Of a DNA stretch of 64,000 nt, positions 1-7,621 are shown piece by piece. The notes under the pieces were generated by a model. That model was not told the DNA's origin and searched no databases. It saw only the letters and a program-made list of their open reading frames with translations. A program made the position numbers and the translations under genes. The first letter of the stretch is position 1. The number at the start of each line of letters is the position of its first letter. Origin of the DNA: Blastococcus sp. CPCC 205250 (GTDB taxonomy: Bacteria; Actinomycetota; Actinomycetes; Mycobacteriales; Geodermatophilaceae); the NCBI RefSeq assembly GCF_019799925.1, contig NZ_JABGCG010000001.1, positions 434,001 through 498,000 of the forward strand, given 5' to 3'.

Positions 1-669
1 AGGAACGCTGGGGAAGAAGGCCTCGAGGTCCATGCCGAGCACGACGTCCGCGCCCGCGTGCGGAGCCGCCGCGGTGCGCACCGACCGGTCCGGCACGGAG
101 CCGTGCGCCGCCGGGTGCACCGGGACCGGCGCGAGCACGTGCCGCAGCAGGCGGCGCTGGATCTCCTTGAGCCGCGGCTTCGGCGCGGCCAGCAGGCGCA
201 CCCCGCTGCCGTGCGGCACGGCGTGCCAGCGGTAGTGCCGCAGCGGCTCCCCGGACGTCCGCTCCAGGCTCCGCGGGTCGGCGAACCACAGCAGCTCGCC
301 GAGGTCGAGGTCGAGCAGCCGCGCCAGGGCCGCCGCGTCGGGCAGGACGGCGACCGGGAAGGGCCGGCGGACGACGGCCACCGCCGCCGGCCGCCACCGC
401 ACCACCCGGGGCGGGGGCGAGGTCGCCTGCCCCTTCCGCCAGCCCTCCGTCGTCGTCAGGAAGGCGGCCAGCTCGCGGGGCCGGTCGGCGGGCGCGTCCC
501 GGTGGGCGGCCAGCACCTCACCCACGAGCGTGCCGACCCACCGGGGTGCCCGGGCGTGGTCCAGCGCGACGGCCACCCGCCGGACCATCTCGCGCCGCCG
601 CCAGCGTCCGCCGAGCAGTGCGGTGGCGATACCCGCCGCGACCACCTCGGCCTGCCGGGAGGTCGTCAC
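1..669 (-). CDS. Reverse transcriptase domain protein, N-terminal part (runs off window)
   Basis: Only the first 223 residues lie in the window. After a poorly conserved 120-residue N-terminal region, residues about 145-223 read like RT motifs 1-3: HYRWHAV, then RLLAAPKPRLKEIQRRLL (the fingers region of retron and group II-like RTs), then AAHGSVPDRSVRTAAAPH and GMDLEAFFPSV, where D214 is the first catalytic aspartate of motif A. YxDD and the thumb would lie beyond position 1. The GTG at 669 is the only plausible start after an in-frame stop near 751. Family subtype (retron, DRT/Abi, or host-borrowed RT) cannot be decided without the C-terminus. Transcribed divergently from the LURP-one gene. 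Confidence 0.8.
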   Translation of the reverse strand, partial: MTTSRQAEVVAAGIATALLGGRWRRREMVRRVAVALDHARAPRWVGTLVGEVLAAHRDAPADRPRELAAFLTTTEGWRKGQATSPPPRVVRWRPAAVAVVRRPFPVAVLPDAAALARLLDLDLGELLWFADPRSLERTSGEPLRHYRWHAVPHGSGVRLLAAPKPRLKEIQRRLLRHVLAPVPVHPAAHGSVPDRSVRTAAAPHAGADVVLGMDLEAFFPSVP

Positions 670-747
670 CGGGATGCGTGGCGGGACGGGCAGCCACTCC
701 CTGAGGGAGGCGCCGGCGCGTGCGCGGAGCGCGCCGTCCGGCGGGTG

Positions 748-753
748 ACGCTA
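748..753 (-). promoter_or_regulatory. Candidate -10 element for the RT gene
   Basis: Minus-strand TAGCGT, the same hexamer seen upstream of several other genes here. It would start a transcript near 741 with a leader of about 72 nt to the GTG at 669. No convincing -35 is visible. Confidence 0.35.
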
Positions 754-936
754 GTCCTGGCTGACACGTGCTGCCCCGGGGTCGCCCCGGAGGGACCGGA
801 TCTCGCCGGTCGTCCTGCCCGTCCCGCCACGCACCGGGGCACCGTAGCGGTGACGCCGGACGGACGTGGGCCGTTCCCCTCCGCCGATCGACGGCAGGAT
901 GGGCCGCTCCACACCGACGTCGACGGGAGCCCGACC

Positions 937-1542
937 GTGACCCAGCCGCCCGCCCCCATGGTGGTGCCGCGCTTCTCCGTGAAGCAGCGGATCACCGTGA
1001 TGGTCAACCGCTACGAGGTGCTCGCCGCCGGCCCCGACGGCAGCGAGGGCCACCTGCTGGCGCTGGCCGAGCAGAAGCGGATGAAGCTCAAGGAGGAGGT
1101 CGTCTTCTTCGCCGACGCCGACAAGCGCCGCCGGGTCTTCTCGTTCAAGGCGCGGCAGCGGCTCGACGTGCACGCCCAGCACGACGTGTACGACGAGTAC
1201 GGCAACGTCCTGGGCACCTTCAGCAAGCAGTTCGGCGCCAGCCTGCTGCGCTCGACCTGGGACCTCGCGGCGCCCGGAGTCCAGGCCGTCGGCCGCGAGC
1301 GCCGCCCGGTCATCGCCGTCCTGCGGCGGATCTGGACCCTCATCCCGTACCTCGGTGACGTCTGGGTCCCCTTCGTCTTCCACTTCGACTTCGTCGACAC
1401 CGCCACCGGGGCGCCGGTGATGACCAGCGAGCGGCAGAAGGCGATCCGCGACCGCTACGACGTCACGGTGCACGACCCCCGGCTCGACTTCCGGGTGGCC
1501 GCGTCGATGGCGGTGGCCCTGGACGCGCTGCAGAGCCGCTGA
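937..1542 (+). CDS. LURP-one-related family protein
   Basis: 201 residues, no signal peptide or membrane segment. The pattern of short beta strands (MVNRYEVLAA, RRRVFSFKARQRLDVHAQHDVYDEYGNVLGTF, VPFVFHFDFVD) matches the LURP-one/tubby-like beta-barrel fold found in many actinobacteria; its bacterial function is unknown, with lipid or membrane association suspected from the fold. The GTG at 937 follows GGGAG at a reasonable distance; the ATG at 958 is a weaker alternative. The upstream 267 bp (670-936) contain only divergent promoter signals. Confidence 0.7.
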   Translation: MTQPPAPMVVPRFSVKQRITVMVNRYEVLAAGPDGSEGHLLALAEQKRMKLKEEVVFFADADKRRRVFSFKARQRLDVHAQHDVYDEYGNVLGTFSKQFGASLLRSTWDLAAPGVQAVGRERRPVIAVLRRIWTLIPYLGDVWVPFVFHFDFVDTATGAPVMTSERQKAIRDRYDVTVHDPRLDFRVAASMAVALDALQSR

Positions 1543-1548
1543 CGCCGG

Positions 1549-1842
1549 TCAGCGGAAGAAGGCCGCCACCACGCCCCACAGCCCGTCCGAGCCGGCCGAC
1601 CCGGCGCGGCCCCCGCCGCCGATCCGGCGCCGCCAGTCGGAGGCGACCAGGAACCCCGACGCCACCACCCACAGGCCCACGGCCGCGCCGATCGTGACCC
1701 TGCGGTCCACCGGGAGGACGAACTCCGAGAACAGCGCCACCGTCCCCGCGGCCGCGAGCCAGCAGCCGGTGCGTGCCCACAGCCGGTGCCGGCGGGCCTC
1801 CCGCGCGTCGGCCTCGGCCAGCTGCCGCTCGTACTCCTGCAC
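1549..1842 (-). CDS. Small two-TM membrane protein
   Basis: 97 residues. A charged N-terminal helix (VQEYERQLAEADAREARRHRLW) precedes two hydrophobic segments, about residues 18-38 and 46-64, then a glycine-rich linker and a short hydrophobic tail ending in AFFR. The GTG at 1842 is chosen because GGGAGG sits 5 nt upstream. A minus-strand TAGCTT at 1890-1895 could be its -10. No family recognised. It lies convergent to, and 6 bp from, the LURP-one gene. Confidence 0.6.
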   Translation of the reverse strand: MQEYERQLAEADAREARRHRLWARTGCWLAAAGTVALFSEFVLPVDRRVTIGAAVGLWVVASGFLVASDWRRRIGGGGRAGSAGSDGLWGVVAAFFR

Positions 1843-1980
1843 CGTGCCTCCCGGCCGCTCGCGGCCGGTCGGTCCCGGCGCGGTCGCGGAAGCTAGCAGC
1901 GGCACGGGCGGTCCGGGGGCTCCCGGCACGCGGCGGAAAGCGGTGGTCGGCGACCCGGGCGGCGGCTACGGTCTGCCGCC

Positions 1981-2310
1981 GTGTCCAGCCGCACCTACCG
2001 TGTCATCGTCCGCGGCGTCTTCGACGGTCTCGACGACGCCCAGCGGGCCCACCTCCGCGCCCACGCCGCCGAGCACGACCTCTTCTCGGCGGCGTTCACC
2101 GAGGAGGGCACCCTGAGCTACGACGACGCGCTCGCGGCGTTCAGCCACCGCGTCGTCGTCCGGGTCGACCCGGGTCCCGGCGAGGAGGACGACGCCCACA
2201 CGGCCGGCCAGCTGAGCGCTGTCGACCGGCTCGAGGCCGTGGGTCTGGGCTACCGGCGGCTGCGCTCGACGGTCACCTGCATGGACGACGTCAAGGTCAA
2301 CCGCCGCTGA
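1981..2310 (+). CDS. DUF6204-like protein
   Basis: 109 residues, cytosolic. The opening RTYRVIVRGVFDGLDDAQRAHLRAHAAEHDLF followed by a FTEEGTLSYD block resembles the DUF6204 family of small actinobacterial proteins of unknown function; a ferredoxin-like alpha/beta fold is likely. The GTG start lies 8 nt after a TACGGT hexamer (1967-1972) with no Shine-Dalgarno, so the mRNA is probably leaderless. Confidence 0.65.
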   Translation: MSSRTYRVIVRGVFDGLDDAQRAHLRAHAAEHDLFSAAFTEEGTLSYDDALAAFSHRVVVRVDPGPGEEDDAHTAGQLSAVDRLEAVGLGYRRLRSTVTCMDDVKVNRR

Positions 2311-2323
2311 GACCGCACGCCGA

Positions 2324-2356
2324 CGCCCCCCGCTCCCGGTGGGGGAGCGGGGGGCG
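2324..2356. terminator. Bidirectional terminator hairpin
   Basis: Perfect 14-bp inverted repeat (arms 2324-2337 and 2343-2356, 5-nt loop) between two convergent genes. No T tract on either strand, as is common in this GC-rich DNA. Confidence 0.8.
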
Positions 2357-2415
2357 CCTGCGGTGACCGCCCCCTCCGCCGTTGCCCCCGCGCCGGCGGG
2401 GTGGGGGCGGCCGGG

Positions 2416-3033
2416 TCAGCGGGCGGTGCCGTCGCGCTGGACGCCGGTGAAGGTCAGCCCCAGGGTGGCGCTCTTGCCCTGGAAGGAGTCACCGGCCGTG
2501 CCGGGCAGCGTCAGGGAGAAGACCAGGTGGTCGACGCCGCCGGGCTGCAGGCTGGCGACGCCGGCGAGCGGGGCGTCCATCACGGCGCGGCCGGAGTACA
2601 GCGTCGAGGTCGTGCCGGAGCAGGTGTAGGTCGGGGCCGAGGCGGTGCCGCCCTGCGTCCACGCGGCGGAGCAGGAGCGCACCGACAGCTGCAGGCCCTG
2701 GGTGGCGTCGCTGGTCAGGACGCTCGCGGCGGTCGCCGTGGAGGCCAGGCTCACCCGGCCCAGGGGCGACGTGCCGTCGTTGACCAGGTCGACCGCACGG
2801 GTCATCGAGTCGCCGGGCACGAAGCCGGCGGTCGTCACGGGGACGGTGGCGCCGCGCTGGCTCACGTCGATGGACACGGTGCCGGTGGCGACCTCCGTGG
2901 ACAGCGGGGTCGTGCTGTCGGTGAACGTGCCGAACGTGCCCAGTCCGGCCACGGCGGCGGCAGCGGCCACGACGCCCAGCGAGCCGAGCACCTGGGTGCG
3001 GCGGCGGGCGACGACGTTGCGGGAAGACGTCAT
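2416..3033 (-). CDS. Secreted TasA/CalY-like (camelysin-type) protein
   Basis: 205 residues. An N-terminal RRRTQVLGS-type basic segment plus a long alanine/valine hydrophobic stretch is a Sec signal peptide ending near GTFTDST. The remainder (TGTVSIDVSQRG, FVPGDSMTRAVDLVNDGTSPLGRVSLAS, LQPGGVDHLVFSLTLPG) is the beta-sandwich repeat seen in camelysin/TasA proteins, which build extracellular fibres in Bacillus and have less clear roles in actinobacteria. The ATG at 3033 follows GGAGG. No SipW-type signal peptidase is adjacent, so fibre assembly is unproven; adhesion or surface matrix is the inferred role. Confidence 0.7.
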   Translation of the reverse strand: MTSSRNVVARRRTQVLGSLGVVAAAAAVAGLGTFGTFTDSTTPLSTEVATGTVSIDVSQRGATVPVTTAGFVPGDSMTRAVDLVNDGTSPLGRVSLASTATAASVLTSDATQGLQLSVRSCSAAWTQGGTASAPTYTCSGTTSTLYSGRAVMDAPLAGVASLQPGGVDHLVFSLTLPGTAGDSFQGKSATLGLTFTGVQRDGTAR

Positions 3034-3204
3034 CTCAGGTTCCTCCAGTCCGGTTGCCGGGCGGGCTGTCCCGCCGACAGGGAGGACTCTCGGCCCCGAA
3101 CCGCACGCCGCCCGCCGCGCTCCCGCAAGGTCTGCGCAAGACCCGTCCGGTGCGGGTCTCCGCGGGTGTTTGCGCCGTGTCCCGGACCGGGCAGGCGCAG
3201 CGGC

Positions 3205-4119
3205 GTGACCTACTCGATCGTCGCCCGGGACACCACGACCGGGGAGATGGGCGTCGCCACCCAGTCGCAGGCGTTCGCGGTGGGCAGCGGCGTGCCCTTC
3301 GCCCTGCCCGGCCAGGGGGTGATCGCCAGCCAGTCGATGGGTGAGCCGATGTACGGCCAGATCGGCCTGGACCTGCTGCGCGGCGGCTTCACCGCCCAGG
3401 AGGTGCTCACCGCGCTGCGCAGCGTCGACCCGGACCCGCAGCTGCGGCAGGTCGCCGTCCTGGCGGTCACCGGTGACCTGGCCGCGTACACCGGTGACGC
3501 GTGCGTGGCCGAGGCAGGACACCTGGTGGGGGAGGGCTGCGTGGCGCTGGCCAACATGGTCACCGGGCCCCAGGTGTGGGAGTCCATGGTCGCCACCTTC
3601 GAGACGTCGGAGGGGCCGCTGGCCCAACGGCTGCTCCTGGCGCTGCACGCGGGCGAGGACTCCGGCGGCGACCTGCGCGGGCGGCGCTCGGCGGCGGTGT
3701 TCGTCGTCCGGGCGAGCACGACCGGCCGGCCGTGGCGCGACACCGTCGTGGACCTGCGGGTCGACGACTCCGACGACCCGGTGGGCGAGCTCGACGGCCT
3801 GGTCGTCCGGCTGTCCCGCTACCAGGACGTCGTCCGCGCCTTCCAGCAGGCCATCGGCGGGGACCCCGTCACCGCCGACCGCGTGCTCGAGGCACTGCGG
3901 CTGCCCGACCCGCACACCGAGCCCGACCACGTGCTGTGGCGCGCCGTCGTCGCGGGGCTGGCCGGGCGGGAGGACGCCGCCCGCGCGCTGCTGTCGCAGC
4001 TGGCCGCGGTGGCGCCGCAGTTCGTGGAGATCGGCCGCCGCTTCGGCAGCGCCGGCCTGGTCGACCCCGCGCTGCTGGCACGCATCCTCCCCGAGGGGAC
4101 CGGTCCGGCCGGCGGCTGA
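3205..4119 (+). CDS. DUF1028 domain-containing protein
   Basis: 304 residues. The start TYSIVARDTTTGEMGVATQSQAFAVGSGVPFA and the following VIASQSMGEPMYGQIGLDLLRGG match the DUF1028 family, which has an Ntn-hydrolase-like fold (residues about 1-200). The C-terminal 100 residues are helical, possibly a putative peptidoglycan-binding extension found in longer members. Enzymatic activity is unassigned. The GTG at 3205 places the conserved YSIVA at residue 3. It is divergent from the TasA-like gene with 170 bp between them. Confidence 0.75.
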   Translation: MTYSIVARDTTTGEMGVATQSQAFAVGSGVPFALPGQGVIASQSMGEPMYGQIGLDLLRGGFTAQEVLTALRSVDPDPQLRQVAVLAVTGDLAAYTGDACVAEAGHLVGEGCVALANMVTGPQVWESMVATFETSEGPLAQRLLLALHAGEDSGGDLRGRRSAAVFVVRASTTGRPWRDTVVDLRVDDSDDPVGELDGLVVRLSRYQDVVRAFQQAIGGDPVTADRVLEALRLPDPHTEPDHVLWRAVVAGLAGREDAARALLSQLAAVAPQFVEIGRRFGSAGLVDPALLARILPEGTGPAGG

Positions 4120-4202
4120 CCCCCGCGACCGGCTCCCCCCGACGGGGGACGGCCGGGGGCGGGCACGTCGAGGACCCGCATCCCCGGACCGATGGACCGG
4201 GC

Positions 4203-6485
4203 ATGGGGGAGCAGCCGCGGGGCCGTACCGCGCGACCGGGTGACCGGTCGCTGCGGGCCGTGCGCCTGGTCGCCGCCGCCCTGTGCGGGACCTACGCCGT
4301 GTCGCTGGCGGCGCTGGGCGCCGGGGTGACCGGTCCGCCGGCCGTCCTCGCCGGCGGCGGCAAGCTGCTGTTCATCGCCGGCCTCGTCGGGCTGCTGGTC
4401 ACCCGCGCCGTGGTCTCCCGCACCGACCGCGCGGCCTGGGCCTGCTTCGCCGTGGCCGTCGCCTGCTACCTCTCCGGCGCCCTGCTCGCCGAGTTCCACT
4501 ACGCCGACCTCCCGGTCGTCCCCCGCCCGTCGTGGTCGGACGCCGGCTGGATGGCGTTCTACCCGTGGGCCTACGCCGGCCTGTTCCTGCTGCTGCGCAG
4601 CCGGGTGCGCCGGGTGACGCCCGGCATGGCCCTGGACGGCGTGGTCACCGGGCTGACCGTCGCCTCGCTCGCCGCCGCCTCGGCCCTGGGCGCGGTGCTG
4701 CGCATGGCCGATGGCGGGGTCGCCGCGGTCCTCACCACGATGGCCTACCCGGTCGCCGACCTGCTGCTGCTGGTGCTCATCGCCGGCGCGCTGGTGGTCA
4801 TCGGCCGCGACGCCGGGGGCGTGTGGTGGTGGATGGCCGGCGGCCTGACGCTCTTCGTCGTCACCGACACCCTGTACGCCTACCTCACCGTCCGCGGCAC
4901 CTACACCGCGTCCGGTCCGCTCGACCTCGGCTGGGGCCTGGCCTTCGTCTGCTTCGGGCTGGCCGCCTGCCAGCAGCAGGGCGCGACCGCAGCGGGCGCC
5001 CGCGTGCAGGGCGGTCCCGGTGCCCTGGTCGTGCCCGGGATCTGCAGCCTGGCCGCGCTGGGCATGCTCTTCGCCGGCTACCTCGACGAGGGCGACCCCG
5101 TGGCCGGCCTGCTGGCCCTCGGCGCGGTGCTCGCCGCCCTGACCCGCACGGCGCTGACCTTCCGGCAGGTCCGGGCGCTGGCGGTCAGCCGCAGCCAGGC
5201 GCGCACCGACGACCTCACCGGCCTGCCCAACCGGCGCCGGGTCTACGAGGCCCTCGGCGCGGCCGACGAGCGGCTGGCCCGGGGCGGCTCGGTGGCCGTG
5301 CTCGTGGTGGACCTCGACCGGTTCAAGGAGATCAACGACTCGCTGGGCCACGCCGCCGGCGACGCCCTGCTGCGCCAGGTGGGCCCGCGGCTGTCCGGCC
5401 AGCTGCGCGACGGCGACCTGCTGGGCCGGCTGGGCGGCGACGAGTTCGTCGTCCTGGCCGATGGTCTGGACGCCGACACGGCCATGACGCTGGCCGCCCG
5501 GTTGCGCGCCCAGCTGCAGCGCCCCTTCCGCCTGGGCGGGATGGCCCTCACCGTGGACGCGAGCATCGGCGTCGCGGTCGGCCCCGCGCAGTCCGGCAGC
5601 GCCGAGGAGCTGCTGCAGATGGCCGACCTGGCCATGTACGCGGCCAAGACCGGACGGGTGGGCACCTCGGTCTACGACGAGCGGCGCGACGGTTCCGGCC
5701 GGCACCGCATCGAGGCGGTCGAGCAGCTGCGCCGGGGCATCGCCGGAGGCGAGCTCGAGCTGCACTACCAGCCCAAGCTGGACCTGACGTCGGGCACGGT
5801 GGGCGCGGTGGAGGCGCTGGTGCGCTGGCGGCACCCCACGCGCGGGCTGCTGCTGCCGGACACGTTCGTCGACCTGGCGGAGTCGGCCGGGCTGATGGCC
5901 CCGCTGACCTCCACGGTCGTCGCGCAGGCGCTGCGGCAGCGCCGCGCGTGGGCCGACGCCGGCCTGGAGCTGGGGGTCGCGGTCAACGTCAGCCCGTCGA
6001 ACCTGGTGGACGAGCACTTCCCGGAGGAGGTCGCCGGCCTGCTCGACGCCGCGGGGGTGCCGGCCGACGCGCTGGTCCTGGAGGTCACCGAGAGCCTGCT
6101 GATGGCCGACCGGGAGCGCGCCGTCCGCGTGCTCGGCCGCCTGCGGGCGCTGGGGGTCGGCGTGGCCATCGACGACTACGGGACCGGCTACTCGAGCCTG
6201 GCCTACCTGGCCTCGCTCCCGGTCACCGAGCTGAAGCTCGACCGGGGCTTCGTCGGCGACATGACGGCGAGCCCGCGGGCGGCCGCCATCGTCGAGTCGA
6301 CGCTGCAGCTGGCCCACGCCCTCGACCTGGTGCTGGTGGCCGAGGGGGTCGAGGACGAGGCGACCCTGGCCGCGCTCGCCCGGCTGGGCTGCGACGTGGT
6401 GCAGGGCTTCCACCTGAGCCGCCCGCTGCCGCCCGGGCAGCTGGCGGAGTGGGTGCGCGACCGCGCTCCCGTCGCCGCCCGCTGA
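4203..6485 (+). CDS. Membrane-anchored GGDEF-EAL protein (c-di-GMP turnover)
   Basis: 760 residues. About eight hydrophobic helices fill residues 20-310. The GGDEF domain follows, with RTDDLTGLPNRRR opening it and GGDEF at 411-415; RDGD at 402-405 is a correctly spaced RxxD inhibitory site. The EAL domain begins with EAL at 537-539 and retains VNVSPSN, EVTES, IDDYGTGYSS, LKLDR, AEGVE and VQGFHLS, so all metal and catalytic residues of an active phosphodiesterase appear present. It could therefore make and degrade c-di-GMP. The membrane region carries no MHYT or PAS signature that I recognise, so the sensed signal is unknown. The ATG at 4203 fits the start of the TM domain. Confidence 0.92.
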   Translation: MGEQPRGRTARPGDRSLRAVRLVAAALCGTYAVSLAALGAGVTGPPAVLAGGGKLLFIAGLVGLLVTRAVVSRTDRAAWACFAVAVACYLSGALLAEFHYADLPVVPRPSWSDAGWMAFYPWAYAGLFLLLRSRVRRVTPGMALDGVVTGLTVASLAAASALGAVLRMADGGVAAVLTTMAYPVADLLLLVLIAGALVVIGRDAGGVWWWMAGGLTLFVVTDTLYAYLTVRGTYTASGPLDLGWGLAFVCFGLAACQQQGATAAGARVQGGPGALVVPGICSLAALGMLFAGYLDEGDPVAGLLALGAVLAALTRTALTFRQVRALAVSRSQARTDDLTGLPNRRRVYEALGAADERLARGGSVAVLVVDLDRFKEINDSLGHAAGDALLRQVGPRLSGQLRDGDLLGRLGGDEFVVLADGLDADTAMTLAARLRAQLQRPFRLGGMALTVDASIGVAVGPAQSGSAEELLQMADLAMYAAKTGRVGTSVYDERRDGSGRHRIEAVEQLRRGIAGGELELHYQPKLDLTSGTVGAVEALVRWRHPTRGLLLPDTFVDLAESAGLMAPLTSTVVAQALRQRRAWADAGLELGVAVNVSPSNLVDEHFPEEVAGLLDAAGVPADALVLEVTESLLMADRERAVRVLGRLRALGVGVAIDDYGTGYSSLAYLASLPVTELKLDRGFVGDMTASPRAAAIVESTLQLAHALDLVLVAEGVEDEATLAALARLGCDVVQGFHLSRPLPPGQLAEWVRDRAPVAAR

Positions 6486-6497
6486 CGAGCTGCCGCG

Positions 6498-7040
6498 TCA
6501 GCCCGGGATCGGGAACACCAGCAGCGAGCTGGACGCCGTCGCGACGCTGCGACCGGCGGCGTCGAACACCTCACCCTCGGCGAAGGCCACCCGCCGGCCG
6601 GGCTTGACCACCCGGCCCACGGCGCGCAGCGGACCGCTGGTGGCGGTGACGGCGCGCAGGTAGGTCACCTTGAGCTCGATCGACGTGTACCCCGTGCCCC
6701 GCGGCAGCGTGGAGTGGACGGCGCACCCGGCGACGGTGTCGAGCAGCGTGCACACCAGCCCGCCGTGCACGACGCCGATCGGGTTGTAGACCGACTCGTC
6801 GACCAGGCAGGAGAACTCCACCCGGCCCTCCTCGACCGCGACCAGGTCCATCTGCATCAGCGGCACGATGGGCGGCGGGGGCAGCACGCCGTCGCGCAGC
6901 GCCTCCAGGGTCTCCAGCCCGGAGCGCTCCAGGGCGCCGGCCGCGGTGAGCATCGGGTCGTACCAGGTGACGGTGCGGGACCGCGGCTCGCCCCAGGCCG
7001 GCGGTGCGGCTGCGTCGGTGGGCGTCAGGTCAGTGGTCAT
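6498..7040 (-). CDS. PaaI-family hotdog thioesterase
   Basis: 180 residues. Residues about 75-178 form a hotdog fold with VYNPIGVVHGGLVCTLLDTVAGCAVHS, the typical HGG-containing helix start, followed by TSIELKVTYLRAV and a final SSSLLVFPIPG strand. Substrates of such enzymes are acyl- or aryl-CoA thioesters. The first 60 residues are an extension. Its start overlaps the end of the HxlR regulator gene by 11 bp, so the two are co-transcribed and opposite a thiolase, which suggests a shared acyl-CoA pathway. Confidence 0.85.
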   Translation of the reverse strand: MTTDLTPTDAAAPPAWGEPRSRTVTWYDPMLTAAGALERSGLETLEALRDGVLPPPPIVPLMQMDLVAVEEGRVEFSCLVDESVYNPIGVVHGGLVCTLLDTVAGCAVHSTLPRGTGYTSIELKVTYLRAVTATSGPLRAVGRVVKPGRRVAFAEGEVFDAAGRSVATASSSLLVFPIPG

Positions 7041-7542
7041 GGTCGTGCTCCTCCTCGTCGGGCAGGCCGGAGAGCGCCCGGCCGGCGGGGGTCAGCTCGC
7101 GGGTCACACGGGAGCCCATCACCGGTTCCCCGCACGTCCGGCAGATCCACGCGGCGTCGACCTGGTGCACGGCGGAGTCCCCGGGCGCGTGGGTCAGCCG
7201 GACCGGCGGGGAGTCGGCCGCCCAGCGGTCCCCCCACTGCAGGAGTGCCTGCAGCACCGGCAGGAGGTCGCGGCCGGACGCGGTCAGGTGGTAGCCGGAG
7301 CGGGGCGGCGAGTCGCTGTACGGCCGCTTCTCCAGGACGCCGGCCGCCACCAGGGCGTTGAGCCGGGCGGTGAGCCGGTCGCGCGGCGCTCCGGTGCCGC
7401 GGGCGATGTCGCTGAAGCGGTGGTTGCCCAGCGACACCTCGCGGATCACCAGCAGGGACCAGCGCTCGCCCACGAGCTCGAGCGCCGCGGCGATCGTGCA
7501 GGGACGGCCGGGCAGCCCGGCGAGGTCGATGGCGGCGGTCAT
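7030..7542 (-). CDS. HxlR-family transcriptional regulator
   Basis: 170 residues. The winged helix (residues about 12-105) has the family hallmark RPCTIAAALELVGERWSLLVIREVSLGNHRFSDI and the second-wing segment SPPRSGYHLTASGRDLLPVL. The C-terminal part carries CRTCGEP and ends in EEEHDHDH, so it may bind a metal; most HxlR proteins stop earlier. It heads an operon with the thioesterase and probably binds the two 17-bp dyads in the 79-bp gap to the divergent thiolase. Confidence 0.88.
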   Translation of the reverse strand: MTAAIDLAGLPGRPCTIAAALELVGERWSLLVIREVSLGNHRFSDIARGTGAPRDRLTARLNALVAAGVLEKRPYSDSPPRSGYHLTASGRDLLPVLQALLQWGDRWAADSPPVRLTHAPGDSAVHQVDAAWICRTCGEPVMGSRVTRELTPAGRALSGLPDEEEHDHDH

Positions 7543-7550
7543 GGCGACCA

Positions 7551-7567
7551 GGTTTGCACATCAAACC
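7551..7567. promoter_or_regulatory. Operator 1 (GGTTTG-N5-CAAACC) and thiolase -35
   Basis: Perfect 6-bp dyad. It contains TTGCAC (7554-7559), which lies 17 bp upstream of TACGTT (7577-7582), a good plus-strand sigma70-type promoter for the thiolase. Likely bound by the adjacent HxlR protein. Confidence 0.65.
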
Positions 7568-7591
7568 GACCCGCGCTACGTTCGGGGTGTT

Positions 7592-7608
7592 GGTTGGACA
7601 ATCGAACC
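7592..7608. promoter_or_regulatory. Operator 2 and HxlR -35
   Basis: GGTTGGACAATCGAACC shares 12 of 17 positions with operator 1. On the minus strand it contains TTGTCC (7601-7596), 17 bp upstream of TAGCGC (7578-7573), a promoter for hxlR. The two -10 elements overlap back to back. Confidence 0.6.
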
Positions 7609-7621
7609 GAGGAGGCCCGCG

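Noticed and set aside
734..863. Retron msr-msd candidate: 10-bp inverted repeat (734-743 and 854-863) upstream of the RT gene, with small hairpins between
   Set aside because: The likely RT promoter (TAGCGT at 748-753) would begin transcription inside this interval, leaving one arm outside the transcript; short GC-only repeats are frequent here, and the RT has a long N-terminal region unlike most retron RTs.
58..936. Long plus-strand extension upstream of the LURP-one gene
   Set aside because: Low-complexity Arg/Pro/Gly translation opposite the RT gene; conserved sequence begins only after 937.
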